A stretch of 22,624 nucleotides of DNA from Bacteroidota bacterium (GCA_003519375.1 DOWV01000250.1:1-22624), one strand, 5' to 3'; positions 6,796 to 15,115 are shown, numbered from the stretch's first letter. The notes: generated by a model from the sequence alone, not told the origin. Numbers and translations are program-made.

Positions 6796-9315
6796 TTACT
6801 TCGAGAGCATGACCTGCTGACTGAATCGAATGAGCCTCGATGAACTCCCAACGCTGACGTCGAACTTCCCGGGCTTAACGACCCATTCCTTCCTGCCGAC
6901 ATCATAATAGGCGAACGCCGATTTGTCGAGATCGATCGACACGGTTTTTGATTCACCGGGTTTGAGCCAGACTTTTTCAAATCCTTTCAGTTCCCTCACC
7001 GGCCGCGGGACGGCGGGATTCTGCTCTCCGACATAGACCTGGGCAACCTCCGCTCCTCCGCGTCCCCCTGTGTTCACGATTTCGAATGTCACTTTGATCT
7101 TAGGATCAGTCGCGCTCGCGGACGGCGTCACCTTCAGATTTCTGTATTGGAACGTCGTGTAGGACAATCCATACCCGAATGGATAGAGCGGATCGACGTT
7201 CTTCTTGTCGTAATGCCGGTAGCCCACAAAGACGCCCTCCGTGTAAGCCAGCTTCTTCTCCCTGGCATAGTAGGAGCTGTACGTCGGATTGTCTTCCCAT
7301 TTCTTTTCAAATGTGGCCGGTAGTTTTCCCGATGGATTGACGTCGCCAAATAGGATCTCGCCGATTGCCGTTCCTCCCTCCTGACCCGGATACCAGGCGT
7401 GGAGCAAACCCCCGACATCATCGATCCATCCCGACATCGCAACATTACCGCCGGCGATGAGCACCACGATTGTCTTCTTGTTGACGCTGGCCACCGACTT
7501 CAGGAACTCTTCCTGATCTTTCGAGAGCTCAAACGGGCGGTCGAATCCTTCGCCCTCCGTCGTCGGATTGAATCCCACGCAGACAACCGCTACATCAGCC
7601 TTTGCCGCCAGGCGTAATGCTTCGGAATCCTTCGACTCCGAAACTCTCCGCCAGCCGAGGGAAATCTCCGCGTCTCCGCTATGCTCGTAGTACTCAAGTC
7701 TCAGGTCGACCTGTTCACCTCCGCGTAAGCTCACCTTGGCGCTCTTGAGCGTGGCGCCTTGATCGTGCCATTCATCGATTACGACCTGGTTCCTCAGAGA
7801 GAGCCGGAATCCGTCGTCACCTTGTACGTAGAACTCATAGTCGCCGTCGACATCCGCGCGGATCTTGCCTGTCCACCGCGCAGAGAAATTGTCTGTCGGC
7901 ATACCTGGCGATGCTGATGACTCGCCCCAATTGAATCGGACTTGCTTGTCTGTGCGCGTGAGAGATGGCGCTCCGGTCAAATCAGGATTCGCGAAGAACT
8001 CTGCCTTGAGGCCGCGGACTGTTTCGTTCTTTTCGGAAATGAAGTAGAACTGGGACTGACGGAAGAGTGTCTCGAGATCGTAATCGACGCCTGCGCTGTA
8101 GAACACCTTGAGCCGATCCCCCGCAGCGGCGATAATTCCCTCAAGCGGACTCACAGAGAGAAACGGTTCGACCTTCGAGCTGCCTCCGGCTCCGGTGACG
8201 GCTGGATGAGCGCAGGGGCCTATCACCGCGATCGACGAAACCTTTCCCCGATCGAGGGGGAGAAGAGAACCCTCGTTCTTCAGGAGAACAATCCCTTCCC
8301 GGGCGGCCTGCAATGCCACGCGCCTCGATTCCGGGTTGTACAACGGCAGCGACTCATCGAGCTGCGGTCTGTCGAAGAATCCGAACCGGAACATGATTCG
8401 CAGCATGCGTTCGATCTTGCCGTCGATGGTCGCGACCGTGAGATTCCCCGCCTTGATCGCCGGCATCAGAGTGTCACGATTCAAGTGCTGGCCGGATGGC
8501 ATTTCGAGATCAAGTCCGCCGTTCGCCGCCGCCACGCCGTCATACGTCGACGTCCAGTCCGACATCACAAGTCCGTCGAATTTCCAGTCGCCCTTAAGTA
8601 CTTCGTTGATGAGATGCTGATGCTGCGAGGCGTGCACGCCGTTGATGAGATTGTAGGAGGTCATCAACGCGCCAACGTCCGCCTCCTCGACCGCGGCGCG
8701 GAACGCCGGCAGGTAGATCTCACGCAACGTCCGCTCATCGACATCTGAGCTGACGGTGTGGCGGTCGTACTCCTCGTTGTTTGCGGCATAGTGCTTCACC
8801 GTGGCGACGACGCCCTGGCTCTGGACACCGCGAATGTATGCGACCGTCATTCTGCTCGCAAGAAAGGGGTCCTCGCCGTAGTATTCGAAATTCCGGCCGC
8901 ACATCGGAGCCCGATAAATATTGACCCCGGGAGAAAGCATAATATGAACGCCCTTCGAGCGCGCTTCCTTGCCGATCATCTCACCGTAAGTTCTGGTCAG
9001 ATCTTTGTTCCAGGCCGCAGCAAACGCAATCCCGGCAGGGAACGCTGTCGCCTTGCCGTAGTTTCGCACGCCGAGAGGGCCGTCGGCCATTTTGACCTTC
9101 GGTATGCCAAGGCGCTCGTTTGGACGGATGTAGAATGCTTCGAACCCGCCGAGCATGTCGATTTTTTCTTCGAGCGTCATGCGCGACAAGAGGTCTTTCA
9201 CACGTGTTTCAGCGGGAGCGGATGACTCCTTGTAGAGCGTCCCCTGCGCCGCAAGATCGCCTGCACACACGAAAAGGATGAGCACAAGGAAGCAGAAAGC
9301 TGATGCTGATTTCAT
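6796..9315 (-). CDS. Secreted GH3 beta-glycosidase with inserted PA14 domain (BglX-like)
   Basis: An 839-residue exported retaining glycosidase. Residues 1-24 are a signal peptide ending near LAAQG. The GH3 N-terminal barrel spans about 35-310, with KHYAANN at 174-180 and the nucleophile Asp253 in VMSDW. The GH3 C-terminal domain starts near 340 (GIVLLKNEGSLLPL) and is interrupted at about 433-560 by a PA14 domain (GLKAEFFANPDL, GDDGFRLSL). It then resumes with EGEGFDR (587-593), which should carry the acid/base Glu. A fibronectin III-like domain from about 740 closes the protein. This architecture is common among beta-glucosidases and beta-xylosidases of polysaccharide degraders. The PA14 insert often shapes the active site and substrate length preference. 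AGGAAG lies 8 nt before the ATG. The Gfo/Idh gene ends 35 nt upstream, so co-transcription is likely. Confidence 0.92.
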   Translation of the reverse strand: MKSASAFCFLVLILFVCAGDLAAQGTLYKESSAPAETRVKDLLSRMTLEEKIDMLGGFEAFYIRPNERLGIPKVKMADGPLGVRNYGKATAFPAGIAFAAAWNKDLTRTYGEMIGKEARSKGVHIMLSPGVNIYRAPMCGRNFEYYGEDPFLASRMTVAYIRGVQSQGVVATVKHYAANNEEYDRHTVSSDVDERTLREIYLPAFRAAVEEADVGALMTSYNLINGVHASQHQHLINEVLKGDWKFDGLVMSDWTSTYDGVAAANGGLDLEMPSGQHLNRDTLMPAIKAGNLTVATIDGKIERMLRIMFRFGFFDRPQLDESLPLYNPESRRVALQAAREGIVLLKNEGSLLPLDRGKVSSIAVIGPCAHPAVTGAGGSSKVEPFLSVSPLEGIIAAAGDRLKVFYSAGVDYDLETLFRQSQFYFISEKNETVRGLKAEFFANPDLTGAPSLTRTDKQVRFNWGESSASPGMPTDNFSARWTGKIRADVDGDYEFYVQGDDGFRLSLRNQVVIDEWHDQGATLKSAKVSLRGGEQVDLRLEYYEHSGDAEISLGWRRVSESKDSEALRLAAKADVAVVCVGFNPTTEGEGFDRPFELSKDQEEFLKSVASVNKKTIVVLIAGGNVAMSGWIDDVGGLLHAWYPGQEGGTAIGEILFGDVNPSGKLPATFEKKWEDNPTYSSYYAREKKLAYTEGVFVGYRHYDKKNVDPLYPFGYGLSYTTFQYRNLKVTPSASATDPKIKVTFEIVNTGGRGGAEVAQVYVGEQNPAVPRPVRELKGFEKVWLKPGESKTVSIDLDKSAFAYYDVGRKEWVVKPGKFDVSVGSSSRLIRFSQQVMLSK

Positions 9316-9350
9316 GGCATTCTTCCTGAGGTTTGAATTCGTGAGTACCG

Positions 9351-10742
9351 CTAACTCATTTTGACGGTCATCGTTTTTGATCCATGTCGGCTTTCCTCGG
9401 CTTTGAAGGCCATCAGGTGGCTCTCCATGGATTCCTGAATCGTGGAGGTCAGGACCGTTGCATCCTTCGTGCTCACTGCGCGGATGAAATCATGCAGTAA
9501 CCCATAGTCACCGCCGCCGTGACCGGATTGCACCTTCAACGCAGTCCGGGCATCCCACGTCGTTTCCTTGCGTGAGCTGAAGTCGAAAACCGTGAGGATA
9601 TTTTCATCTCCCACAACGTCGCCCTTTGTGCCCATCACGCGGGTGCGCCTGCCGGCGTAGGAGGTCAACGCCTCCATCGAGAACGCTGCGGTGATCTTTC
9701 CTTCGAATTCGAGATTCGTGATCTGGTGATCGACCACATCGTTGTCGCAGTGGAACACGCAGCGACCATATGGGCCTTCTTTCAAGTGCTTCATAATTGC
9801 AGGACCCTGATCACCTTCGGCGGGGAGATCCATGTGACTCAGCCACGTACGATTGCGGTAGTAGATCTTGAGCGCGGAGAATGGACACGTGGCTTCCACC
9901 GTGCAACCATCTGTGCAACGCATGGTACTTCCTTCCGGAGCGTGCGCCTTGTTGAAGAAACTCAAAGTGCCGAACGACGACACCTTCGTACATGGCTTGC
10001 CGATCATCCAGCGCAAGATATCGAGGTCGTGGCAAGATTTGGCGAGAAGCATAGGATTCGATTCTTTGGTGTTCCTCCAGTTGCCCCGGACAAAAGAATG
10101 GGACATATGGATGTGCTCAACCGGCTCTATGTGCTGGATGCTGACGATTTCCCCGATCTGGCCCCAATTCATGATTTCTCTGAGTTTTCTGAAATACGGA
10201 GTATAGCGCAGCACGTGGCAGATCGCCACGATCCTTCCCGTATTCATGGTGAGTTTCATGATGTCATTGCATTCCTTCCATGATTGGGAAATCGGTTTCT
10301 CGAGCACCATGTCATAGCCCATCTTCAATCCGCCCATCGCCGGACCGTAGTGAAGATGGTCCGGTGTCGTGATGATCAGCGCGTCGGCGAACTTCGGCAC
10401 CTTCAGTGCATGTTCCCACGTGACCCACTGATAGTTCTCAGGGATCCGGTACTTTTTCGCGAACCGGTTCCTCCTGAATTCATTCGGCTCTGCAACGCCG
10501 ACGATTTTCAGTTCGTCGGGGAACTTCAAGCTGTATCCGGAATACGTGTTGCCTCGATTTCCGGCGCCAAGAACGACAGCCGTCAACGGACGATCCGGTT
10601 TCCACGAATCCATATCCTGAGGTATGACCAACACCTCCGGCTCGGATGCGTCTGCGGTCCCGGCGCGCAGAAACGGAGCTCCCAACGCGAGGAGTGTTCC
10701 CTTTTTCAGCAAGTCTCTTCTACTGATTCGATGTTCTTTCAT
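9351..10742 (-). CDS. Tat-exported Gfo/Idh/MocA family NAD(P)-dependent oxidoreductase
   Basis: A 463-residue protein. The start at 10742 is chosen because AAAGGAGG sits just upstream and the product then opens with a twin-arginine signal (SRRDLLKKG). A Rossmann fold begins at about 52, with the dinucleotide loop GAGNRG at 59-64. EKPISQ (148-153) is the family's EKP motif, and SCHDLD (236-241) lies in the substrate-binding half. Cys276, Cys280 and Cys286 (CTDGC...CPFSA) form a small cysteine cluster seen in a subgroup of these proteins and could bind metal. Members oxidise or reduce sugars and cyclitols. Exported members include the NAD-dependent GH109 glycosidases, so a glycosidase mechanism is possible. 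It is flanked by the mutarotase (66 nt) and GH3 (35 nt) genes, suggesting a shared transcript and a sugar substrate. Confidence 0.88.
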   Translation of the reverse strand: MKEHRISRRDLLKKGTLLALGAPFLRAGTADASEPEVLVIPQDMDSWKPDRPLTAVVLGAGNRGNTYSGYSLKFPDELKIVGVAEPNEFRRNRFAKKYRIPENYQWVTWEHALKVPKFADALIITTPDHLHYGPAMGGLKMGYDMVLEKPISQSWKECNDIMKLTMNTGRIVAICHVLRYTPYFRKLREIMNWGQIGEIVSIQHIEPVEHIHMSHSFVRGNWRNTKESNPMLLAKSCHDLDILRWMIGKPCTKVSSFGTLSFFNKAHAPEGSTMRCTDGCTVEATCPFSALKIYYRNRTWLSHMDLPAEGDQGPAIMKHLKEGPYGRCVFHCDNDVVDHQITNLEFEGKITAAFSMEALTSYAGRRTRVMGTKGDVVGDENILTVFDFSSRKETTWDARTALKVQSGHGGGDYGLLHDFIRAVSTKDATVLTSTIQESMESHLMAFKAEESRHGSKTMTVKMS

Positions 10743-10808
10743 ACAGCCTCCTTTGAACGATTGCCACAAACATAGTTTACCGGATACTCATTGGTCATAA
10801 TCCATTGG

Positions 10809-11150
10809 CTAGGGAAGCTTGAAGACTCTCTCCATAAGCAGCCATTTCTCACCCTGCTTTGCGTCGGGGAGCGGCTGCTGAAATGTGGCCACAAACGCTT
10901 CCCATTCTTTCTGCCGCGGTAAGGTGCCGAGCTTTTTCATGGCCGCGTCGAAATCGACGTGATCCCCGGCCTCGACAATCATGAACATTCTGGTGCCGCG
11001 CAGGTAGATCTGCATGTCCTCGAGTCCAACCTCCCTGATACCTCGCGTAATCTCGGGCCAGATATTCCTGTCCTCATGCCAGTGCTTATATTGACGGATC
11101 AGCTCAGGGTCGTTTTTCAGGTCGAGTGTCATGCAATAGCGTTTTGACAT
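10809..11150 (-). CDS. Sugar mutarotase of the RhaM/COG3254 (DUF718) family
   Basis: A 113-residue single-domain protein, close to the usual length of about 105, that should interconvert alpha and beta anomers of a 6-deoxysugar. The N-terminal YCMTLDLK, the YKHWHE segment (21-26), WPEI (31-34), the QIYLRGTRMFMI strand (47-58) and the closing EKWLLMERVF are all typical of the L-rhamnose mutarotase family. COG3254 members have also been assigned as L-fucose mutarotases in fucose pathways. The nearby GH29 fucosidase favours fucose here, although rhamnose cannot be excluded. It lacks a signal peptide, so it acts in the cytoplasm. GAGGA lies 6 nt before the ATG. It follows the kinase fusion gene after a repeat-containing gap. 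Confidence 0.88.
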   Translation of the reverse strand: MSKRYCMTLDLKNDPELIRQYKHWHEDRNIWPEITRGIREVGLEDMQIYLRGTRMFMIVEAGDHVDFDAAMKKLGTLPRQKEWEAFVATFQQPLPDAKQGEKWLLMERVFKLP

Positions 11151-11174
11151 GGCGGATCCTCTTGAAAGGTATTC

Positions 11175-11249
11175 GCCACGAAGTCACCAAGGCACGAAGG
11201 AAGGCGTTAAGGATCTTTCCCCTTTTCAACACCTTCGTGTCTTTGTGGC
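11175..11249. repeat. Intergenic palindromic 'cacgaag' repeat
   Basis: GCCACGAAG plus CACGAAGG on the left (11175-11200) pair with CCTTCGTG plus TTTGTGGC on the right (11232-11249). CACGAAGG/CCTTCGTG is a perfect 8-nt stem, and the outer arm pairs with one or two mismatches. This kind of CACGAAG palindrome is widespread between genes of many environmental bacteria. It lies in the 174-nt gap between the kinase fusion and the mutarotase genes, where it could modulate read-through or mRNA decay. Confidence 0.75.
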
Positions 11250-11324
11250 TTTTGCCGCTTCACGGCATCCCGCCCTCGAGAAAACATGATTGATGCGGGA
11301 GTGGCAATTCTTTTTACCAGTTGA

Positions 11325-12461
11325 CTAGCGTCGGATGTGAATACGTATGGTGTTTTCGATTTCGTCCTCCGCAATGAGAATCAGATACCCGCCGCCGCCT
11401 GCGCCGGAGAGTTTCCAGCCTGCGGCGCGTGAGCGATACTGTTCGATGACGGAGCGAATATTCTGATCTGCCATATGGGGGAACATGGAAACCTGGGCTT
11501 CAAACGAATCAGTGAAGGAGCGTCCAAATTCCAGAAGATCTTTGGCCAGAACCGCGTTCCAGCAATCCTCCGCAGCCTCCGCCAGTCTCTTCGCCCCGGT
11601 CCTGTCGATTCTAGTACCCTCGAGTACCGAGAAGGTGCTCTCCCGCGGCTCGAGGGTCACGAGAAAAAGGTGTTTTTCCACAAACGAGAGCACCGATTCG
11701 TCGAGAACAGAATCGATCTTGTGCGGCCAGTAGGACGCGTTGTAGGCCAGTCTGTTCAACCCGGGAAGCACAATGCCGAGTGCATCCTGAGAACCCGAGA
11801 TGATTTCCGTGCCAGGGGGATTTTCGTAGCTGAAGAGCGTCCTTGCGAGCTTTTCCCTGTCTCCCGAAGGAATATCCGTGCTCCAGAGCTCAATGGCTTT
11901 GCGCCGGGTGCTCGATGCCATTCCGCTCCGGTCATTGAATTCGATCGTCGGTTCTATAGAAATCGTTATGACCGGGCCCGGGAAAAACTTCGAAACAAAC
12001 GGCTGATCGAGCCAGCCTCCGGCGAGATCGATGCGAAACGGGATGTTGCATTCCGTCCGGAGCGTCGTCGTCGACCGCGTGGGCAGGTTCGCGTGGGGAA
12101 TTCTCCTGCTGATAAGATACAGGAGCTCATGCCTGCGACAGTATTCCTCCTTGTCGGGACTGTGCCCGTCCTCGTTAACAAAGAGGATGTCCGCGTTCAA
12201 GGCATCTTCGTTTCCGGCAAAATCCATGATGCCCGATCCGCTGTTGATGGTGCAACGCGTGACACACCGCAGCGACTCGAGCATATACTTCCGTTCATCC
12301 TGATTGTTGATCGGATAGCGTCCTTTCAGACGGTATACCGTTTCATCTGATCCGATCCCGACGTACACATCGCCGTGAGTCGAAGCTTCCGTGAGAAAAG
12401 CGACGTGACCGCTGTGGAGCATATCGAAACAACCTGTGACGAAGACTCGTTTGCGACTCAT
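11325..12461 (-). CDS. Bifunctional fusion: N-terminal cytidylyltransferase-like domain and C-terminal GHMP sugar kinase
   Basis: A 378-residue cytoplasmic protein of two enzymes joined head to tail. Residues 1-135 form a HIGH-type nucleotidyltransferase: GCFDMLHSGHV at 10-20 is the active-site loop, and RSTTTLR at 129-135 matches the closing ISSTxxR-type motif. The GHMP kinase follows at once: motif 1 IPFRIDLAGGWLDQP (140-154), a degenerate motif 2 RSGMASST (178-185), the sugar kinase GSQDALG segment (223-229) and motif 3 KLSGAGGGGY (350-359). Motifs 1 and 2 lie about 40 residues apart, against about 80 in usual members, so the kinase is compact. By analogy with other kinase-nucleotidyltransferase fusions (Fkp, HldE), it may make a sugar 1-phosphate and then an NDP-sugar. 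Fucose or rhamnose is suggested by the neighbours; this is inference. No Shine-Dalgarno sequence is visible. Confidence 0.85.
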   Translation of the reverse strand: MSRKRVFVTGCFDMLHSGHVAFLTEASTHGDVYVGIGSDETVYRLKGRYPINNQDERKYMLESLRCVTRCTINSGSGIMDFAGNEDALNADILFVNEDGHSPDKEEYCRRHELLYLISRRIPHANLPTRSTTTLRTECNIPFRIDLAGGWLDQPFVSKFFPGPVITISIEPTIEFNDRSGMASSTRRKAIELWSTDIPSGDREKLARTLFSYENPPGTEIISGSQDALGIVLPGLNRLAYNASYWPHKIDSVLDESVLSFVEKHLFLVTLEPRESTFSVLEGTRIDRTGAKRLAEAAEDCWNAVLAKDLLEFGRSFTDSFEAQVSMFPHMADQNIRSVIEQYRSRAAGWKLSGAGGGGYLILIAEDEIENTIRIHIRR

Positions 12462-12562
12462 GGGGGCGGAATAGTGAAATTGGTGAAGCGGTCGATTGAT
12501 GAATCAGTTAGTTGGAGCATCGGCATCAGATGTTGGCGCTCGATCACTTTGATTACTCAATT

Positions 12563-12784
12563 CTACCGGAGAACAGCCACGGCACGAATCCACGGATATG
12601 CCCTCTCGCGCAATAACTCCCAGTCGAGTGACTAACTCCAGCGCCGAAGATCATTGCCACCGGGTCCGGCGTTGCCGCTTTCCGATGAAGTATCCGGCAG
12701 CGAGTATGGAGGTGGAATCAATACACGGTCGCGCTGCCAGATGAGAGCGCCGAGCATGCCGTTGCCCAAATTGAATTCGTGCGG
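12563..12784 (-). pseudogene. Decayed remnant of a GH95-like (GH65N_2-type) glycosidase
   Basis: In one continuous minus-strand frame two family-like segments appear. FNLGNGMLGALIWQRD (from about 12775) is the N-terminal hallmark of GH95-like enzymes. DWELLRERAYPWIRAVA (from about 12625) resembles a catalytic-barrel segment of the same family. In an intact protein they would lie several hundred residues apart, but here only about 50 codons separate them. A TAG stop at 12632-12634 falls between them, another TAG follows at 12563-12565, and a TGA precedes the first segment. The pattern fits internal deletion plus stop codons. GH95 members are mostly alpha-L-fucosidases, in keeping with the adjacent GH29 gene. 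The rest of the 357-nt gap (12462-12562 and 12785-12818) shows nothing recognisable. Confidence 0.65.
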
Positions 12785-12818
12785 TCATGAAATTCACCGA
12801 ACGCATGGTGATCCGGTA

Positions 12819-14879
12819 CTACCTCTGGAAGAAAAGCATCGACTCGGGAACCGGCTTTTTCTGATCATCGGGCTGCTGAATGAGCACTTTCAGATCACGG
12901 TTGCCGCCCTTCTGGAAATACTGAACTCGGAGAGGATGAAAGCCAGCCGCCAACGGAATTATCCCTTTCACCTCTCTTGTTCCATGTCGGCCATCGTTGT
13001 CCACGACCATTTTGTCTCCGACGAAGAGCCTGCTCCCGTCATCAGAGTCTGTGAAGAATCCATAAACTCCGTCTTGCGGCACCTTGATGAAACCATGGTA
13101 CTCGATTCCAAAGTACTCCGGCACATTCCTCGGCGAAAGGTCGAAGGCGGAGAGCGTGCCTTCTTTCACGGGTTTCAGTTTTGTGAAATCCGGCAGCGCA
13201 TCCCAATCCCCTTCATAGTAGGAGAAACGAACTCCGGGGAGAGGAGCACTGAGCGACCGGCCGGGGATCGGAGCGACTTTCGTGAACTTCGCCGACACGG
13301 GGCCGCTGACTGCTTTTCCGTTGCGGTAACAACGCGCGGTGATCGTCGTCGTAGTTGTGATTTTGATCGGACCGGTGACGACGCTGGAGCCGGTCGTCGG
13401 ACTGCTCCCATCAAGCGTGTACTTCAAATCAACTTTCTCCCGATCGGTTTTCACGAGGACGTCGAGCGCATCGATAAAAATGCCGGCACCTGCAGTGATC
13501 TCCGGCGGACTTGTGACGTCCACGTTTCCACGAATGTCCACGACAACAACGCTGTTGATCGGATCCTGCGGTTCCGAGGGAAGATCGATGACGAGGGCAT
13601 CTTCCTGACGGCGGACGAGGAGATGGAGCTGCTCTTTGTCAGCGAGAAGATATGCTCGTTTCGGCTCATTGAGGATCCCCGGAACGATCAATTTGCCGTT
13701 CTTCGGCCAGTCGAACACATGCAAATAGAGTCTGAAACCGCCCTCAATCGGCTTCTGCGTGCAGCGACCCCAGTCGAGGGACTTGAACGGGCTGGCTTTC
13801 GTGTCGTAGATCGATTCTCCGTTGACCGCCATCCACGCCCCCATTTGGCCCAGCCGCTCGATCGCCTGCTGCGGGAAAAGACCCTCGGCGGTGGGACCGA
13901 TATTCAACAGGAAATTTCCACCCTTCGATGCGATATCTGCCAGTTTGCGAATCAGATCCTCGGTGGACTTCCAGTTCTGGTCGTGCTTGTTGAACCCCCA
14001 ATGGTCATTCATCGTCATGCAGGTTTCCCATGAAACTCCCGGCAATCCTGTTGCAGGTATTTCTTGTTCAGGTGTCCCAAAGTCACCCGCAAATTCGCCT
14101 GACTTGGTAAATCCCTCCATGCCGGAGCGCCCCGCGCCGACACGATTGTTGATGATGATATTCGGCTGAAGGCTTCGCACATAATTATAGAGATCAGTGC
14201 CGTACTTCGTGTTCCATGTAGACTCCCATTCTCCATCGAACCAAAGGACGCCGATCTCCCCGTAGTTGGAGAGGAGCTCCTTCAACTGGCTTTTCATGTG
14301 TTCGATATAGCGATCAAAATCCGCGCCCGTCGTCGGACGACCCGTTTCCCATTCGCGGCGCGGGAGGTAATCGGGATGATGCCAATCCATGATCGAATGG
14401 TACCAGCAGATCTTGAGGCCTTCCTTGTGGCACGCATCGGCAAGTTCCTTCATGATATCGCGCTTGAACGGTGTCGACATCACGTCAAAGTCGGTGTTTT
14501 TGGAATCGAACAAACAGAAGCCGTCGTGGTGCTTCGAAGTAATCACGATGTACTTCATGCCGCCGCTCTTTGCCATCCTCACAATTTCAGCAGCGTTGAA
14601 CTTCACGGGATTGAATTGATCGACAAACTTGTCATACTCCTGCAAGGGTATGCGGGCCGTTGTTCGTATCCACTCGGCGTGATCCGTGCTCCCCTTCCAT
14701 TCTCCCGCCGGAATCGAATAAAGGCCCCAATGGATGAACATCCCGAACCGGGCCTCGGTCCACCACTTCATACGTTGCTCTTGCCGGACCTTTGACTCGT
14801 TGAGGAAGTCCCTTGGCGCGATATCTTGCGGCCTGGCCATACAGGCGACGGTGAGGAGAAGCGTGAGCAGGAACCTCAT
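12819..14879 (-). CDS. Secreted GH29 alpha-L-fucosidase with FN3-associated and PA14 domains
   Basis: A 686-residue exported enzyme that should release alpha-linked L-fucose with retention. Residues 1-17 are a short signal peptide. The GH29 barrel covers about 25-360: RFGMFIHWGLYS (44-55), SKHHDGFCLF (115-124), and the nucleophile Asp215 in VLWFDGEWE. A beta-sandwich follows (to about 450), then a chitobiase C-terminal/FN3-associated domain at about 460-535 (KYTLDGSSPT). A PA14 domain fills about 550-680 (VRFSYYEGDWDALPDF, SDDGSRLFVGD), probably for carbohydrate binding. AAAGGAAA precedes the ATG at good spacing. It is the first gene of the minus-strand series that continues through the kinase fusion and mutarotase, and it faces the SDR gene across a divergent promoter region. 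The family is firm and linkage specificity is unknown. Confidence 0.95.
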   Translation of the reverse strand: MRFLLTLLLTVACMARPQDIAPRDFLNESKVRQEQRMKWWTEARFGMFIHWGLYSIPAGEWKGSTDHAEWIRTTARIPLQEYDKFVDQFNPVKFNAAEIVRMAKSGGMKYIVITSKHHDGFCLFDSKNTDFDVMSTPFKRDIMKELADACHKEGLKICWYHSIMDWHHPDYLPRREWETGRPTTGADFDRYIEHMKSQLKELLSNYGEIGVLWFDGEWESTWNTKYGTDLYNYVRSLQPNIIINNRVGAGRSGMEGFTKSGEFAGDFGTPEQEIPATGLPGVSWETCMTMNDHWGFNKHDQNWKSTEDLIRKLADIASKGGNFLLNIGPTAEGLFPQQAIERLGQMGAWMAVNGESIYDTKASPFKSLDWGRCTQKPIEGGFRLYLHVFDWPKNGKLIVPGILNEPKRAYLLADKEQLHLLVRRQEDALVIDLPSEPQDPINSVVVVDIRGNVDVTSPPEITAGAGIFIDALDVLVKTDREKVDLKYTLDGSSPTTGSSVVTGPIKITTTTTITARCYRNGKAVSGPVSAKFTKVAPIPGRSLSAPLPGVRFSYYEGDWDALPDFTKLKPVKEGTLSAFDLSPRNVPEYFGIEYHGFIKVPQDGVYGFFTDSDDGSRLFVGDKMVVDNDGRHGTREVKGIIPLAAGFHPLRVQYFQKGGNRDLKVLIQQPDDQKKPVPESMLFFQR

Positions 14880-15047
14880 GGGAAGATTTCCTTTCTCCGG
14901 CTGAATCGGCTCGGGTGAATTCGCATGTACAGTGAAGCGACAAAAATCCGGGCCGGTTCCGTGACGGTGACTGAGTAAGTGCGAAGTTGAGCCGACAGTC
15001 AGCTCTGAAATGCGGATTGATGGACCGCCTGATACAGCCGAAATCTC

Positions 15048-15076
15048 TTGTGAGAAGCGAGTTGTGGCGCTATATT
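15048..15076 (+). promoter_or_regulatory. Sigma70-like promoter of the SDR-DUF116 unit
   Basis: TTGTGA at 15048-15053 and TATATT at 15071-15076 are separated by exactly 17 nt, the optimal spacing. Transcription would start near 15083, about 33 nt before the ATG at 15116. This supports that start over ATGs farther upstream at 14987 and 15020. Confidence 0.6.
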
Positions 15077-15115
15077 AGCCAAGAAAACGGAGTTAGTCAA
15101 CAAACCACTTTGACC

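Noticed and set aside
12654..14033. A 459-codon open frame on the plus strand opposite the GH29 gene
   Set aside because: It lies antisense to an enzyme with complete GH29 and PA14 motifs, has no family motif itself, and is what a GC-rich coding strand produces by chance.
14987..15115. Upstream ATG extending the SDR by 43 residues
   Set aside because: The extra residues would precede the predicted transcription start, show no signal peptide or domain, and the Rossmann fold begins right after the ATG at 15116.
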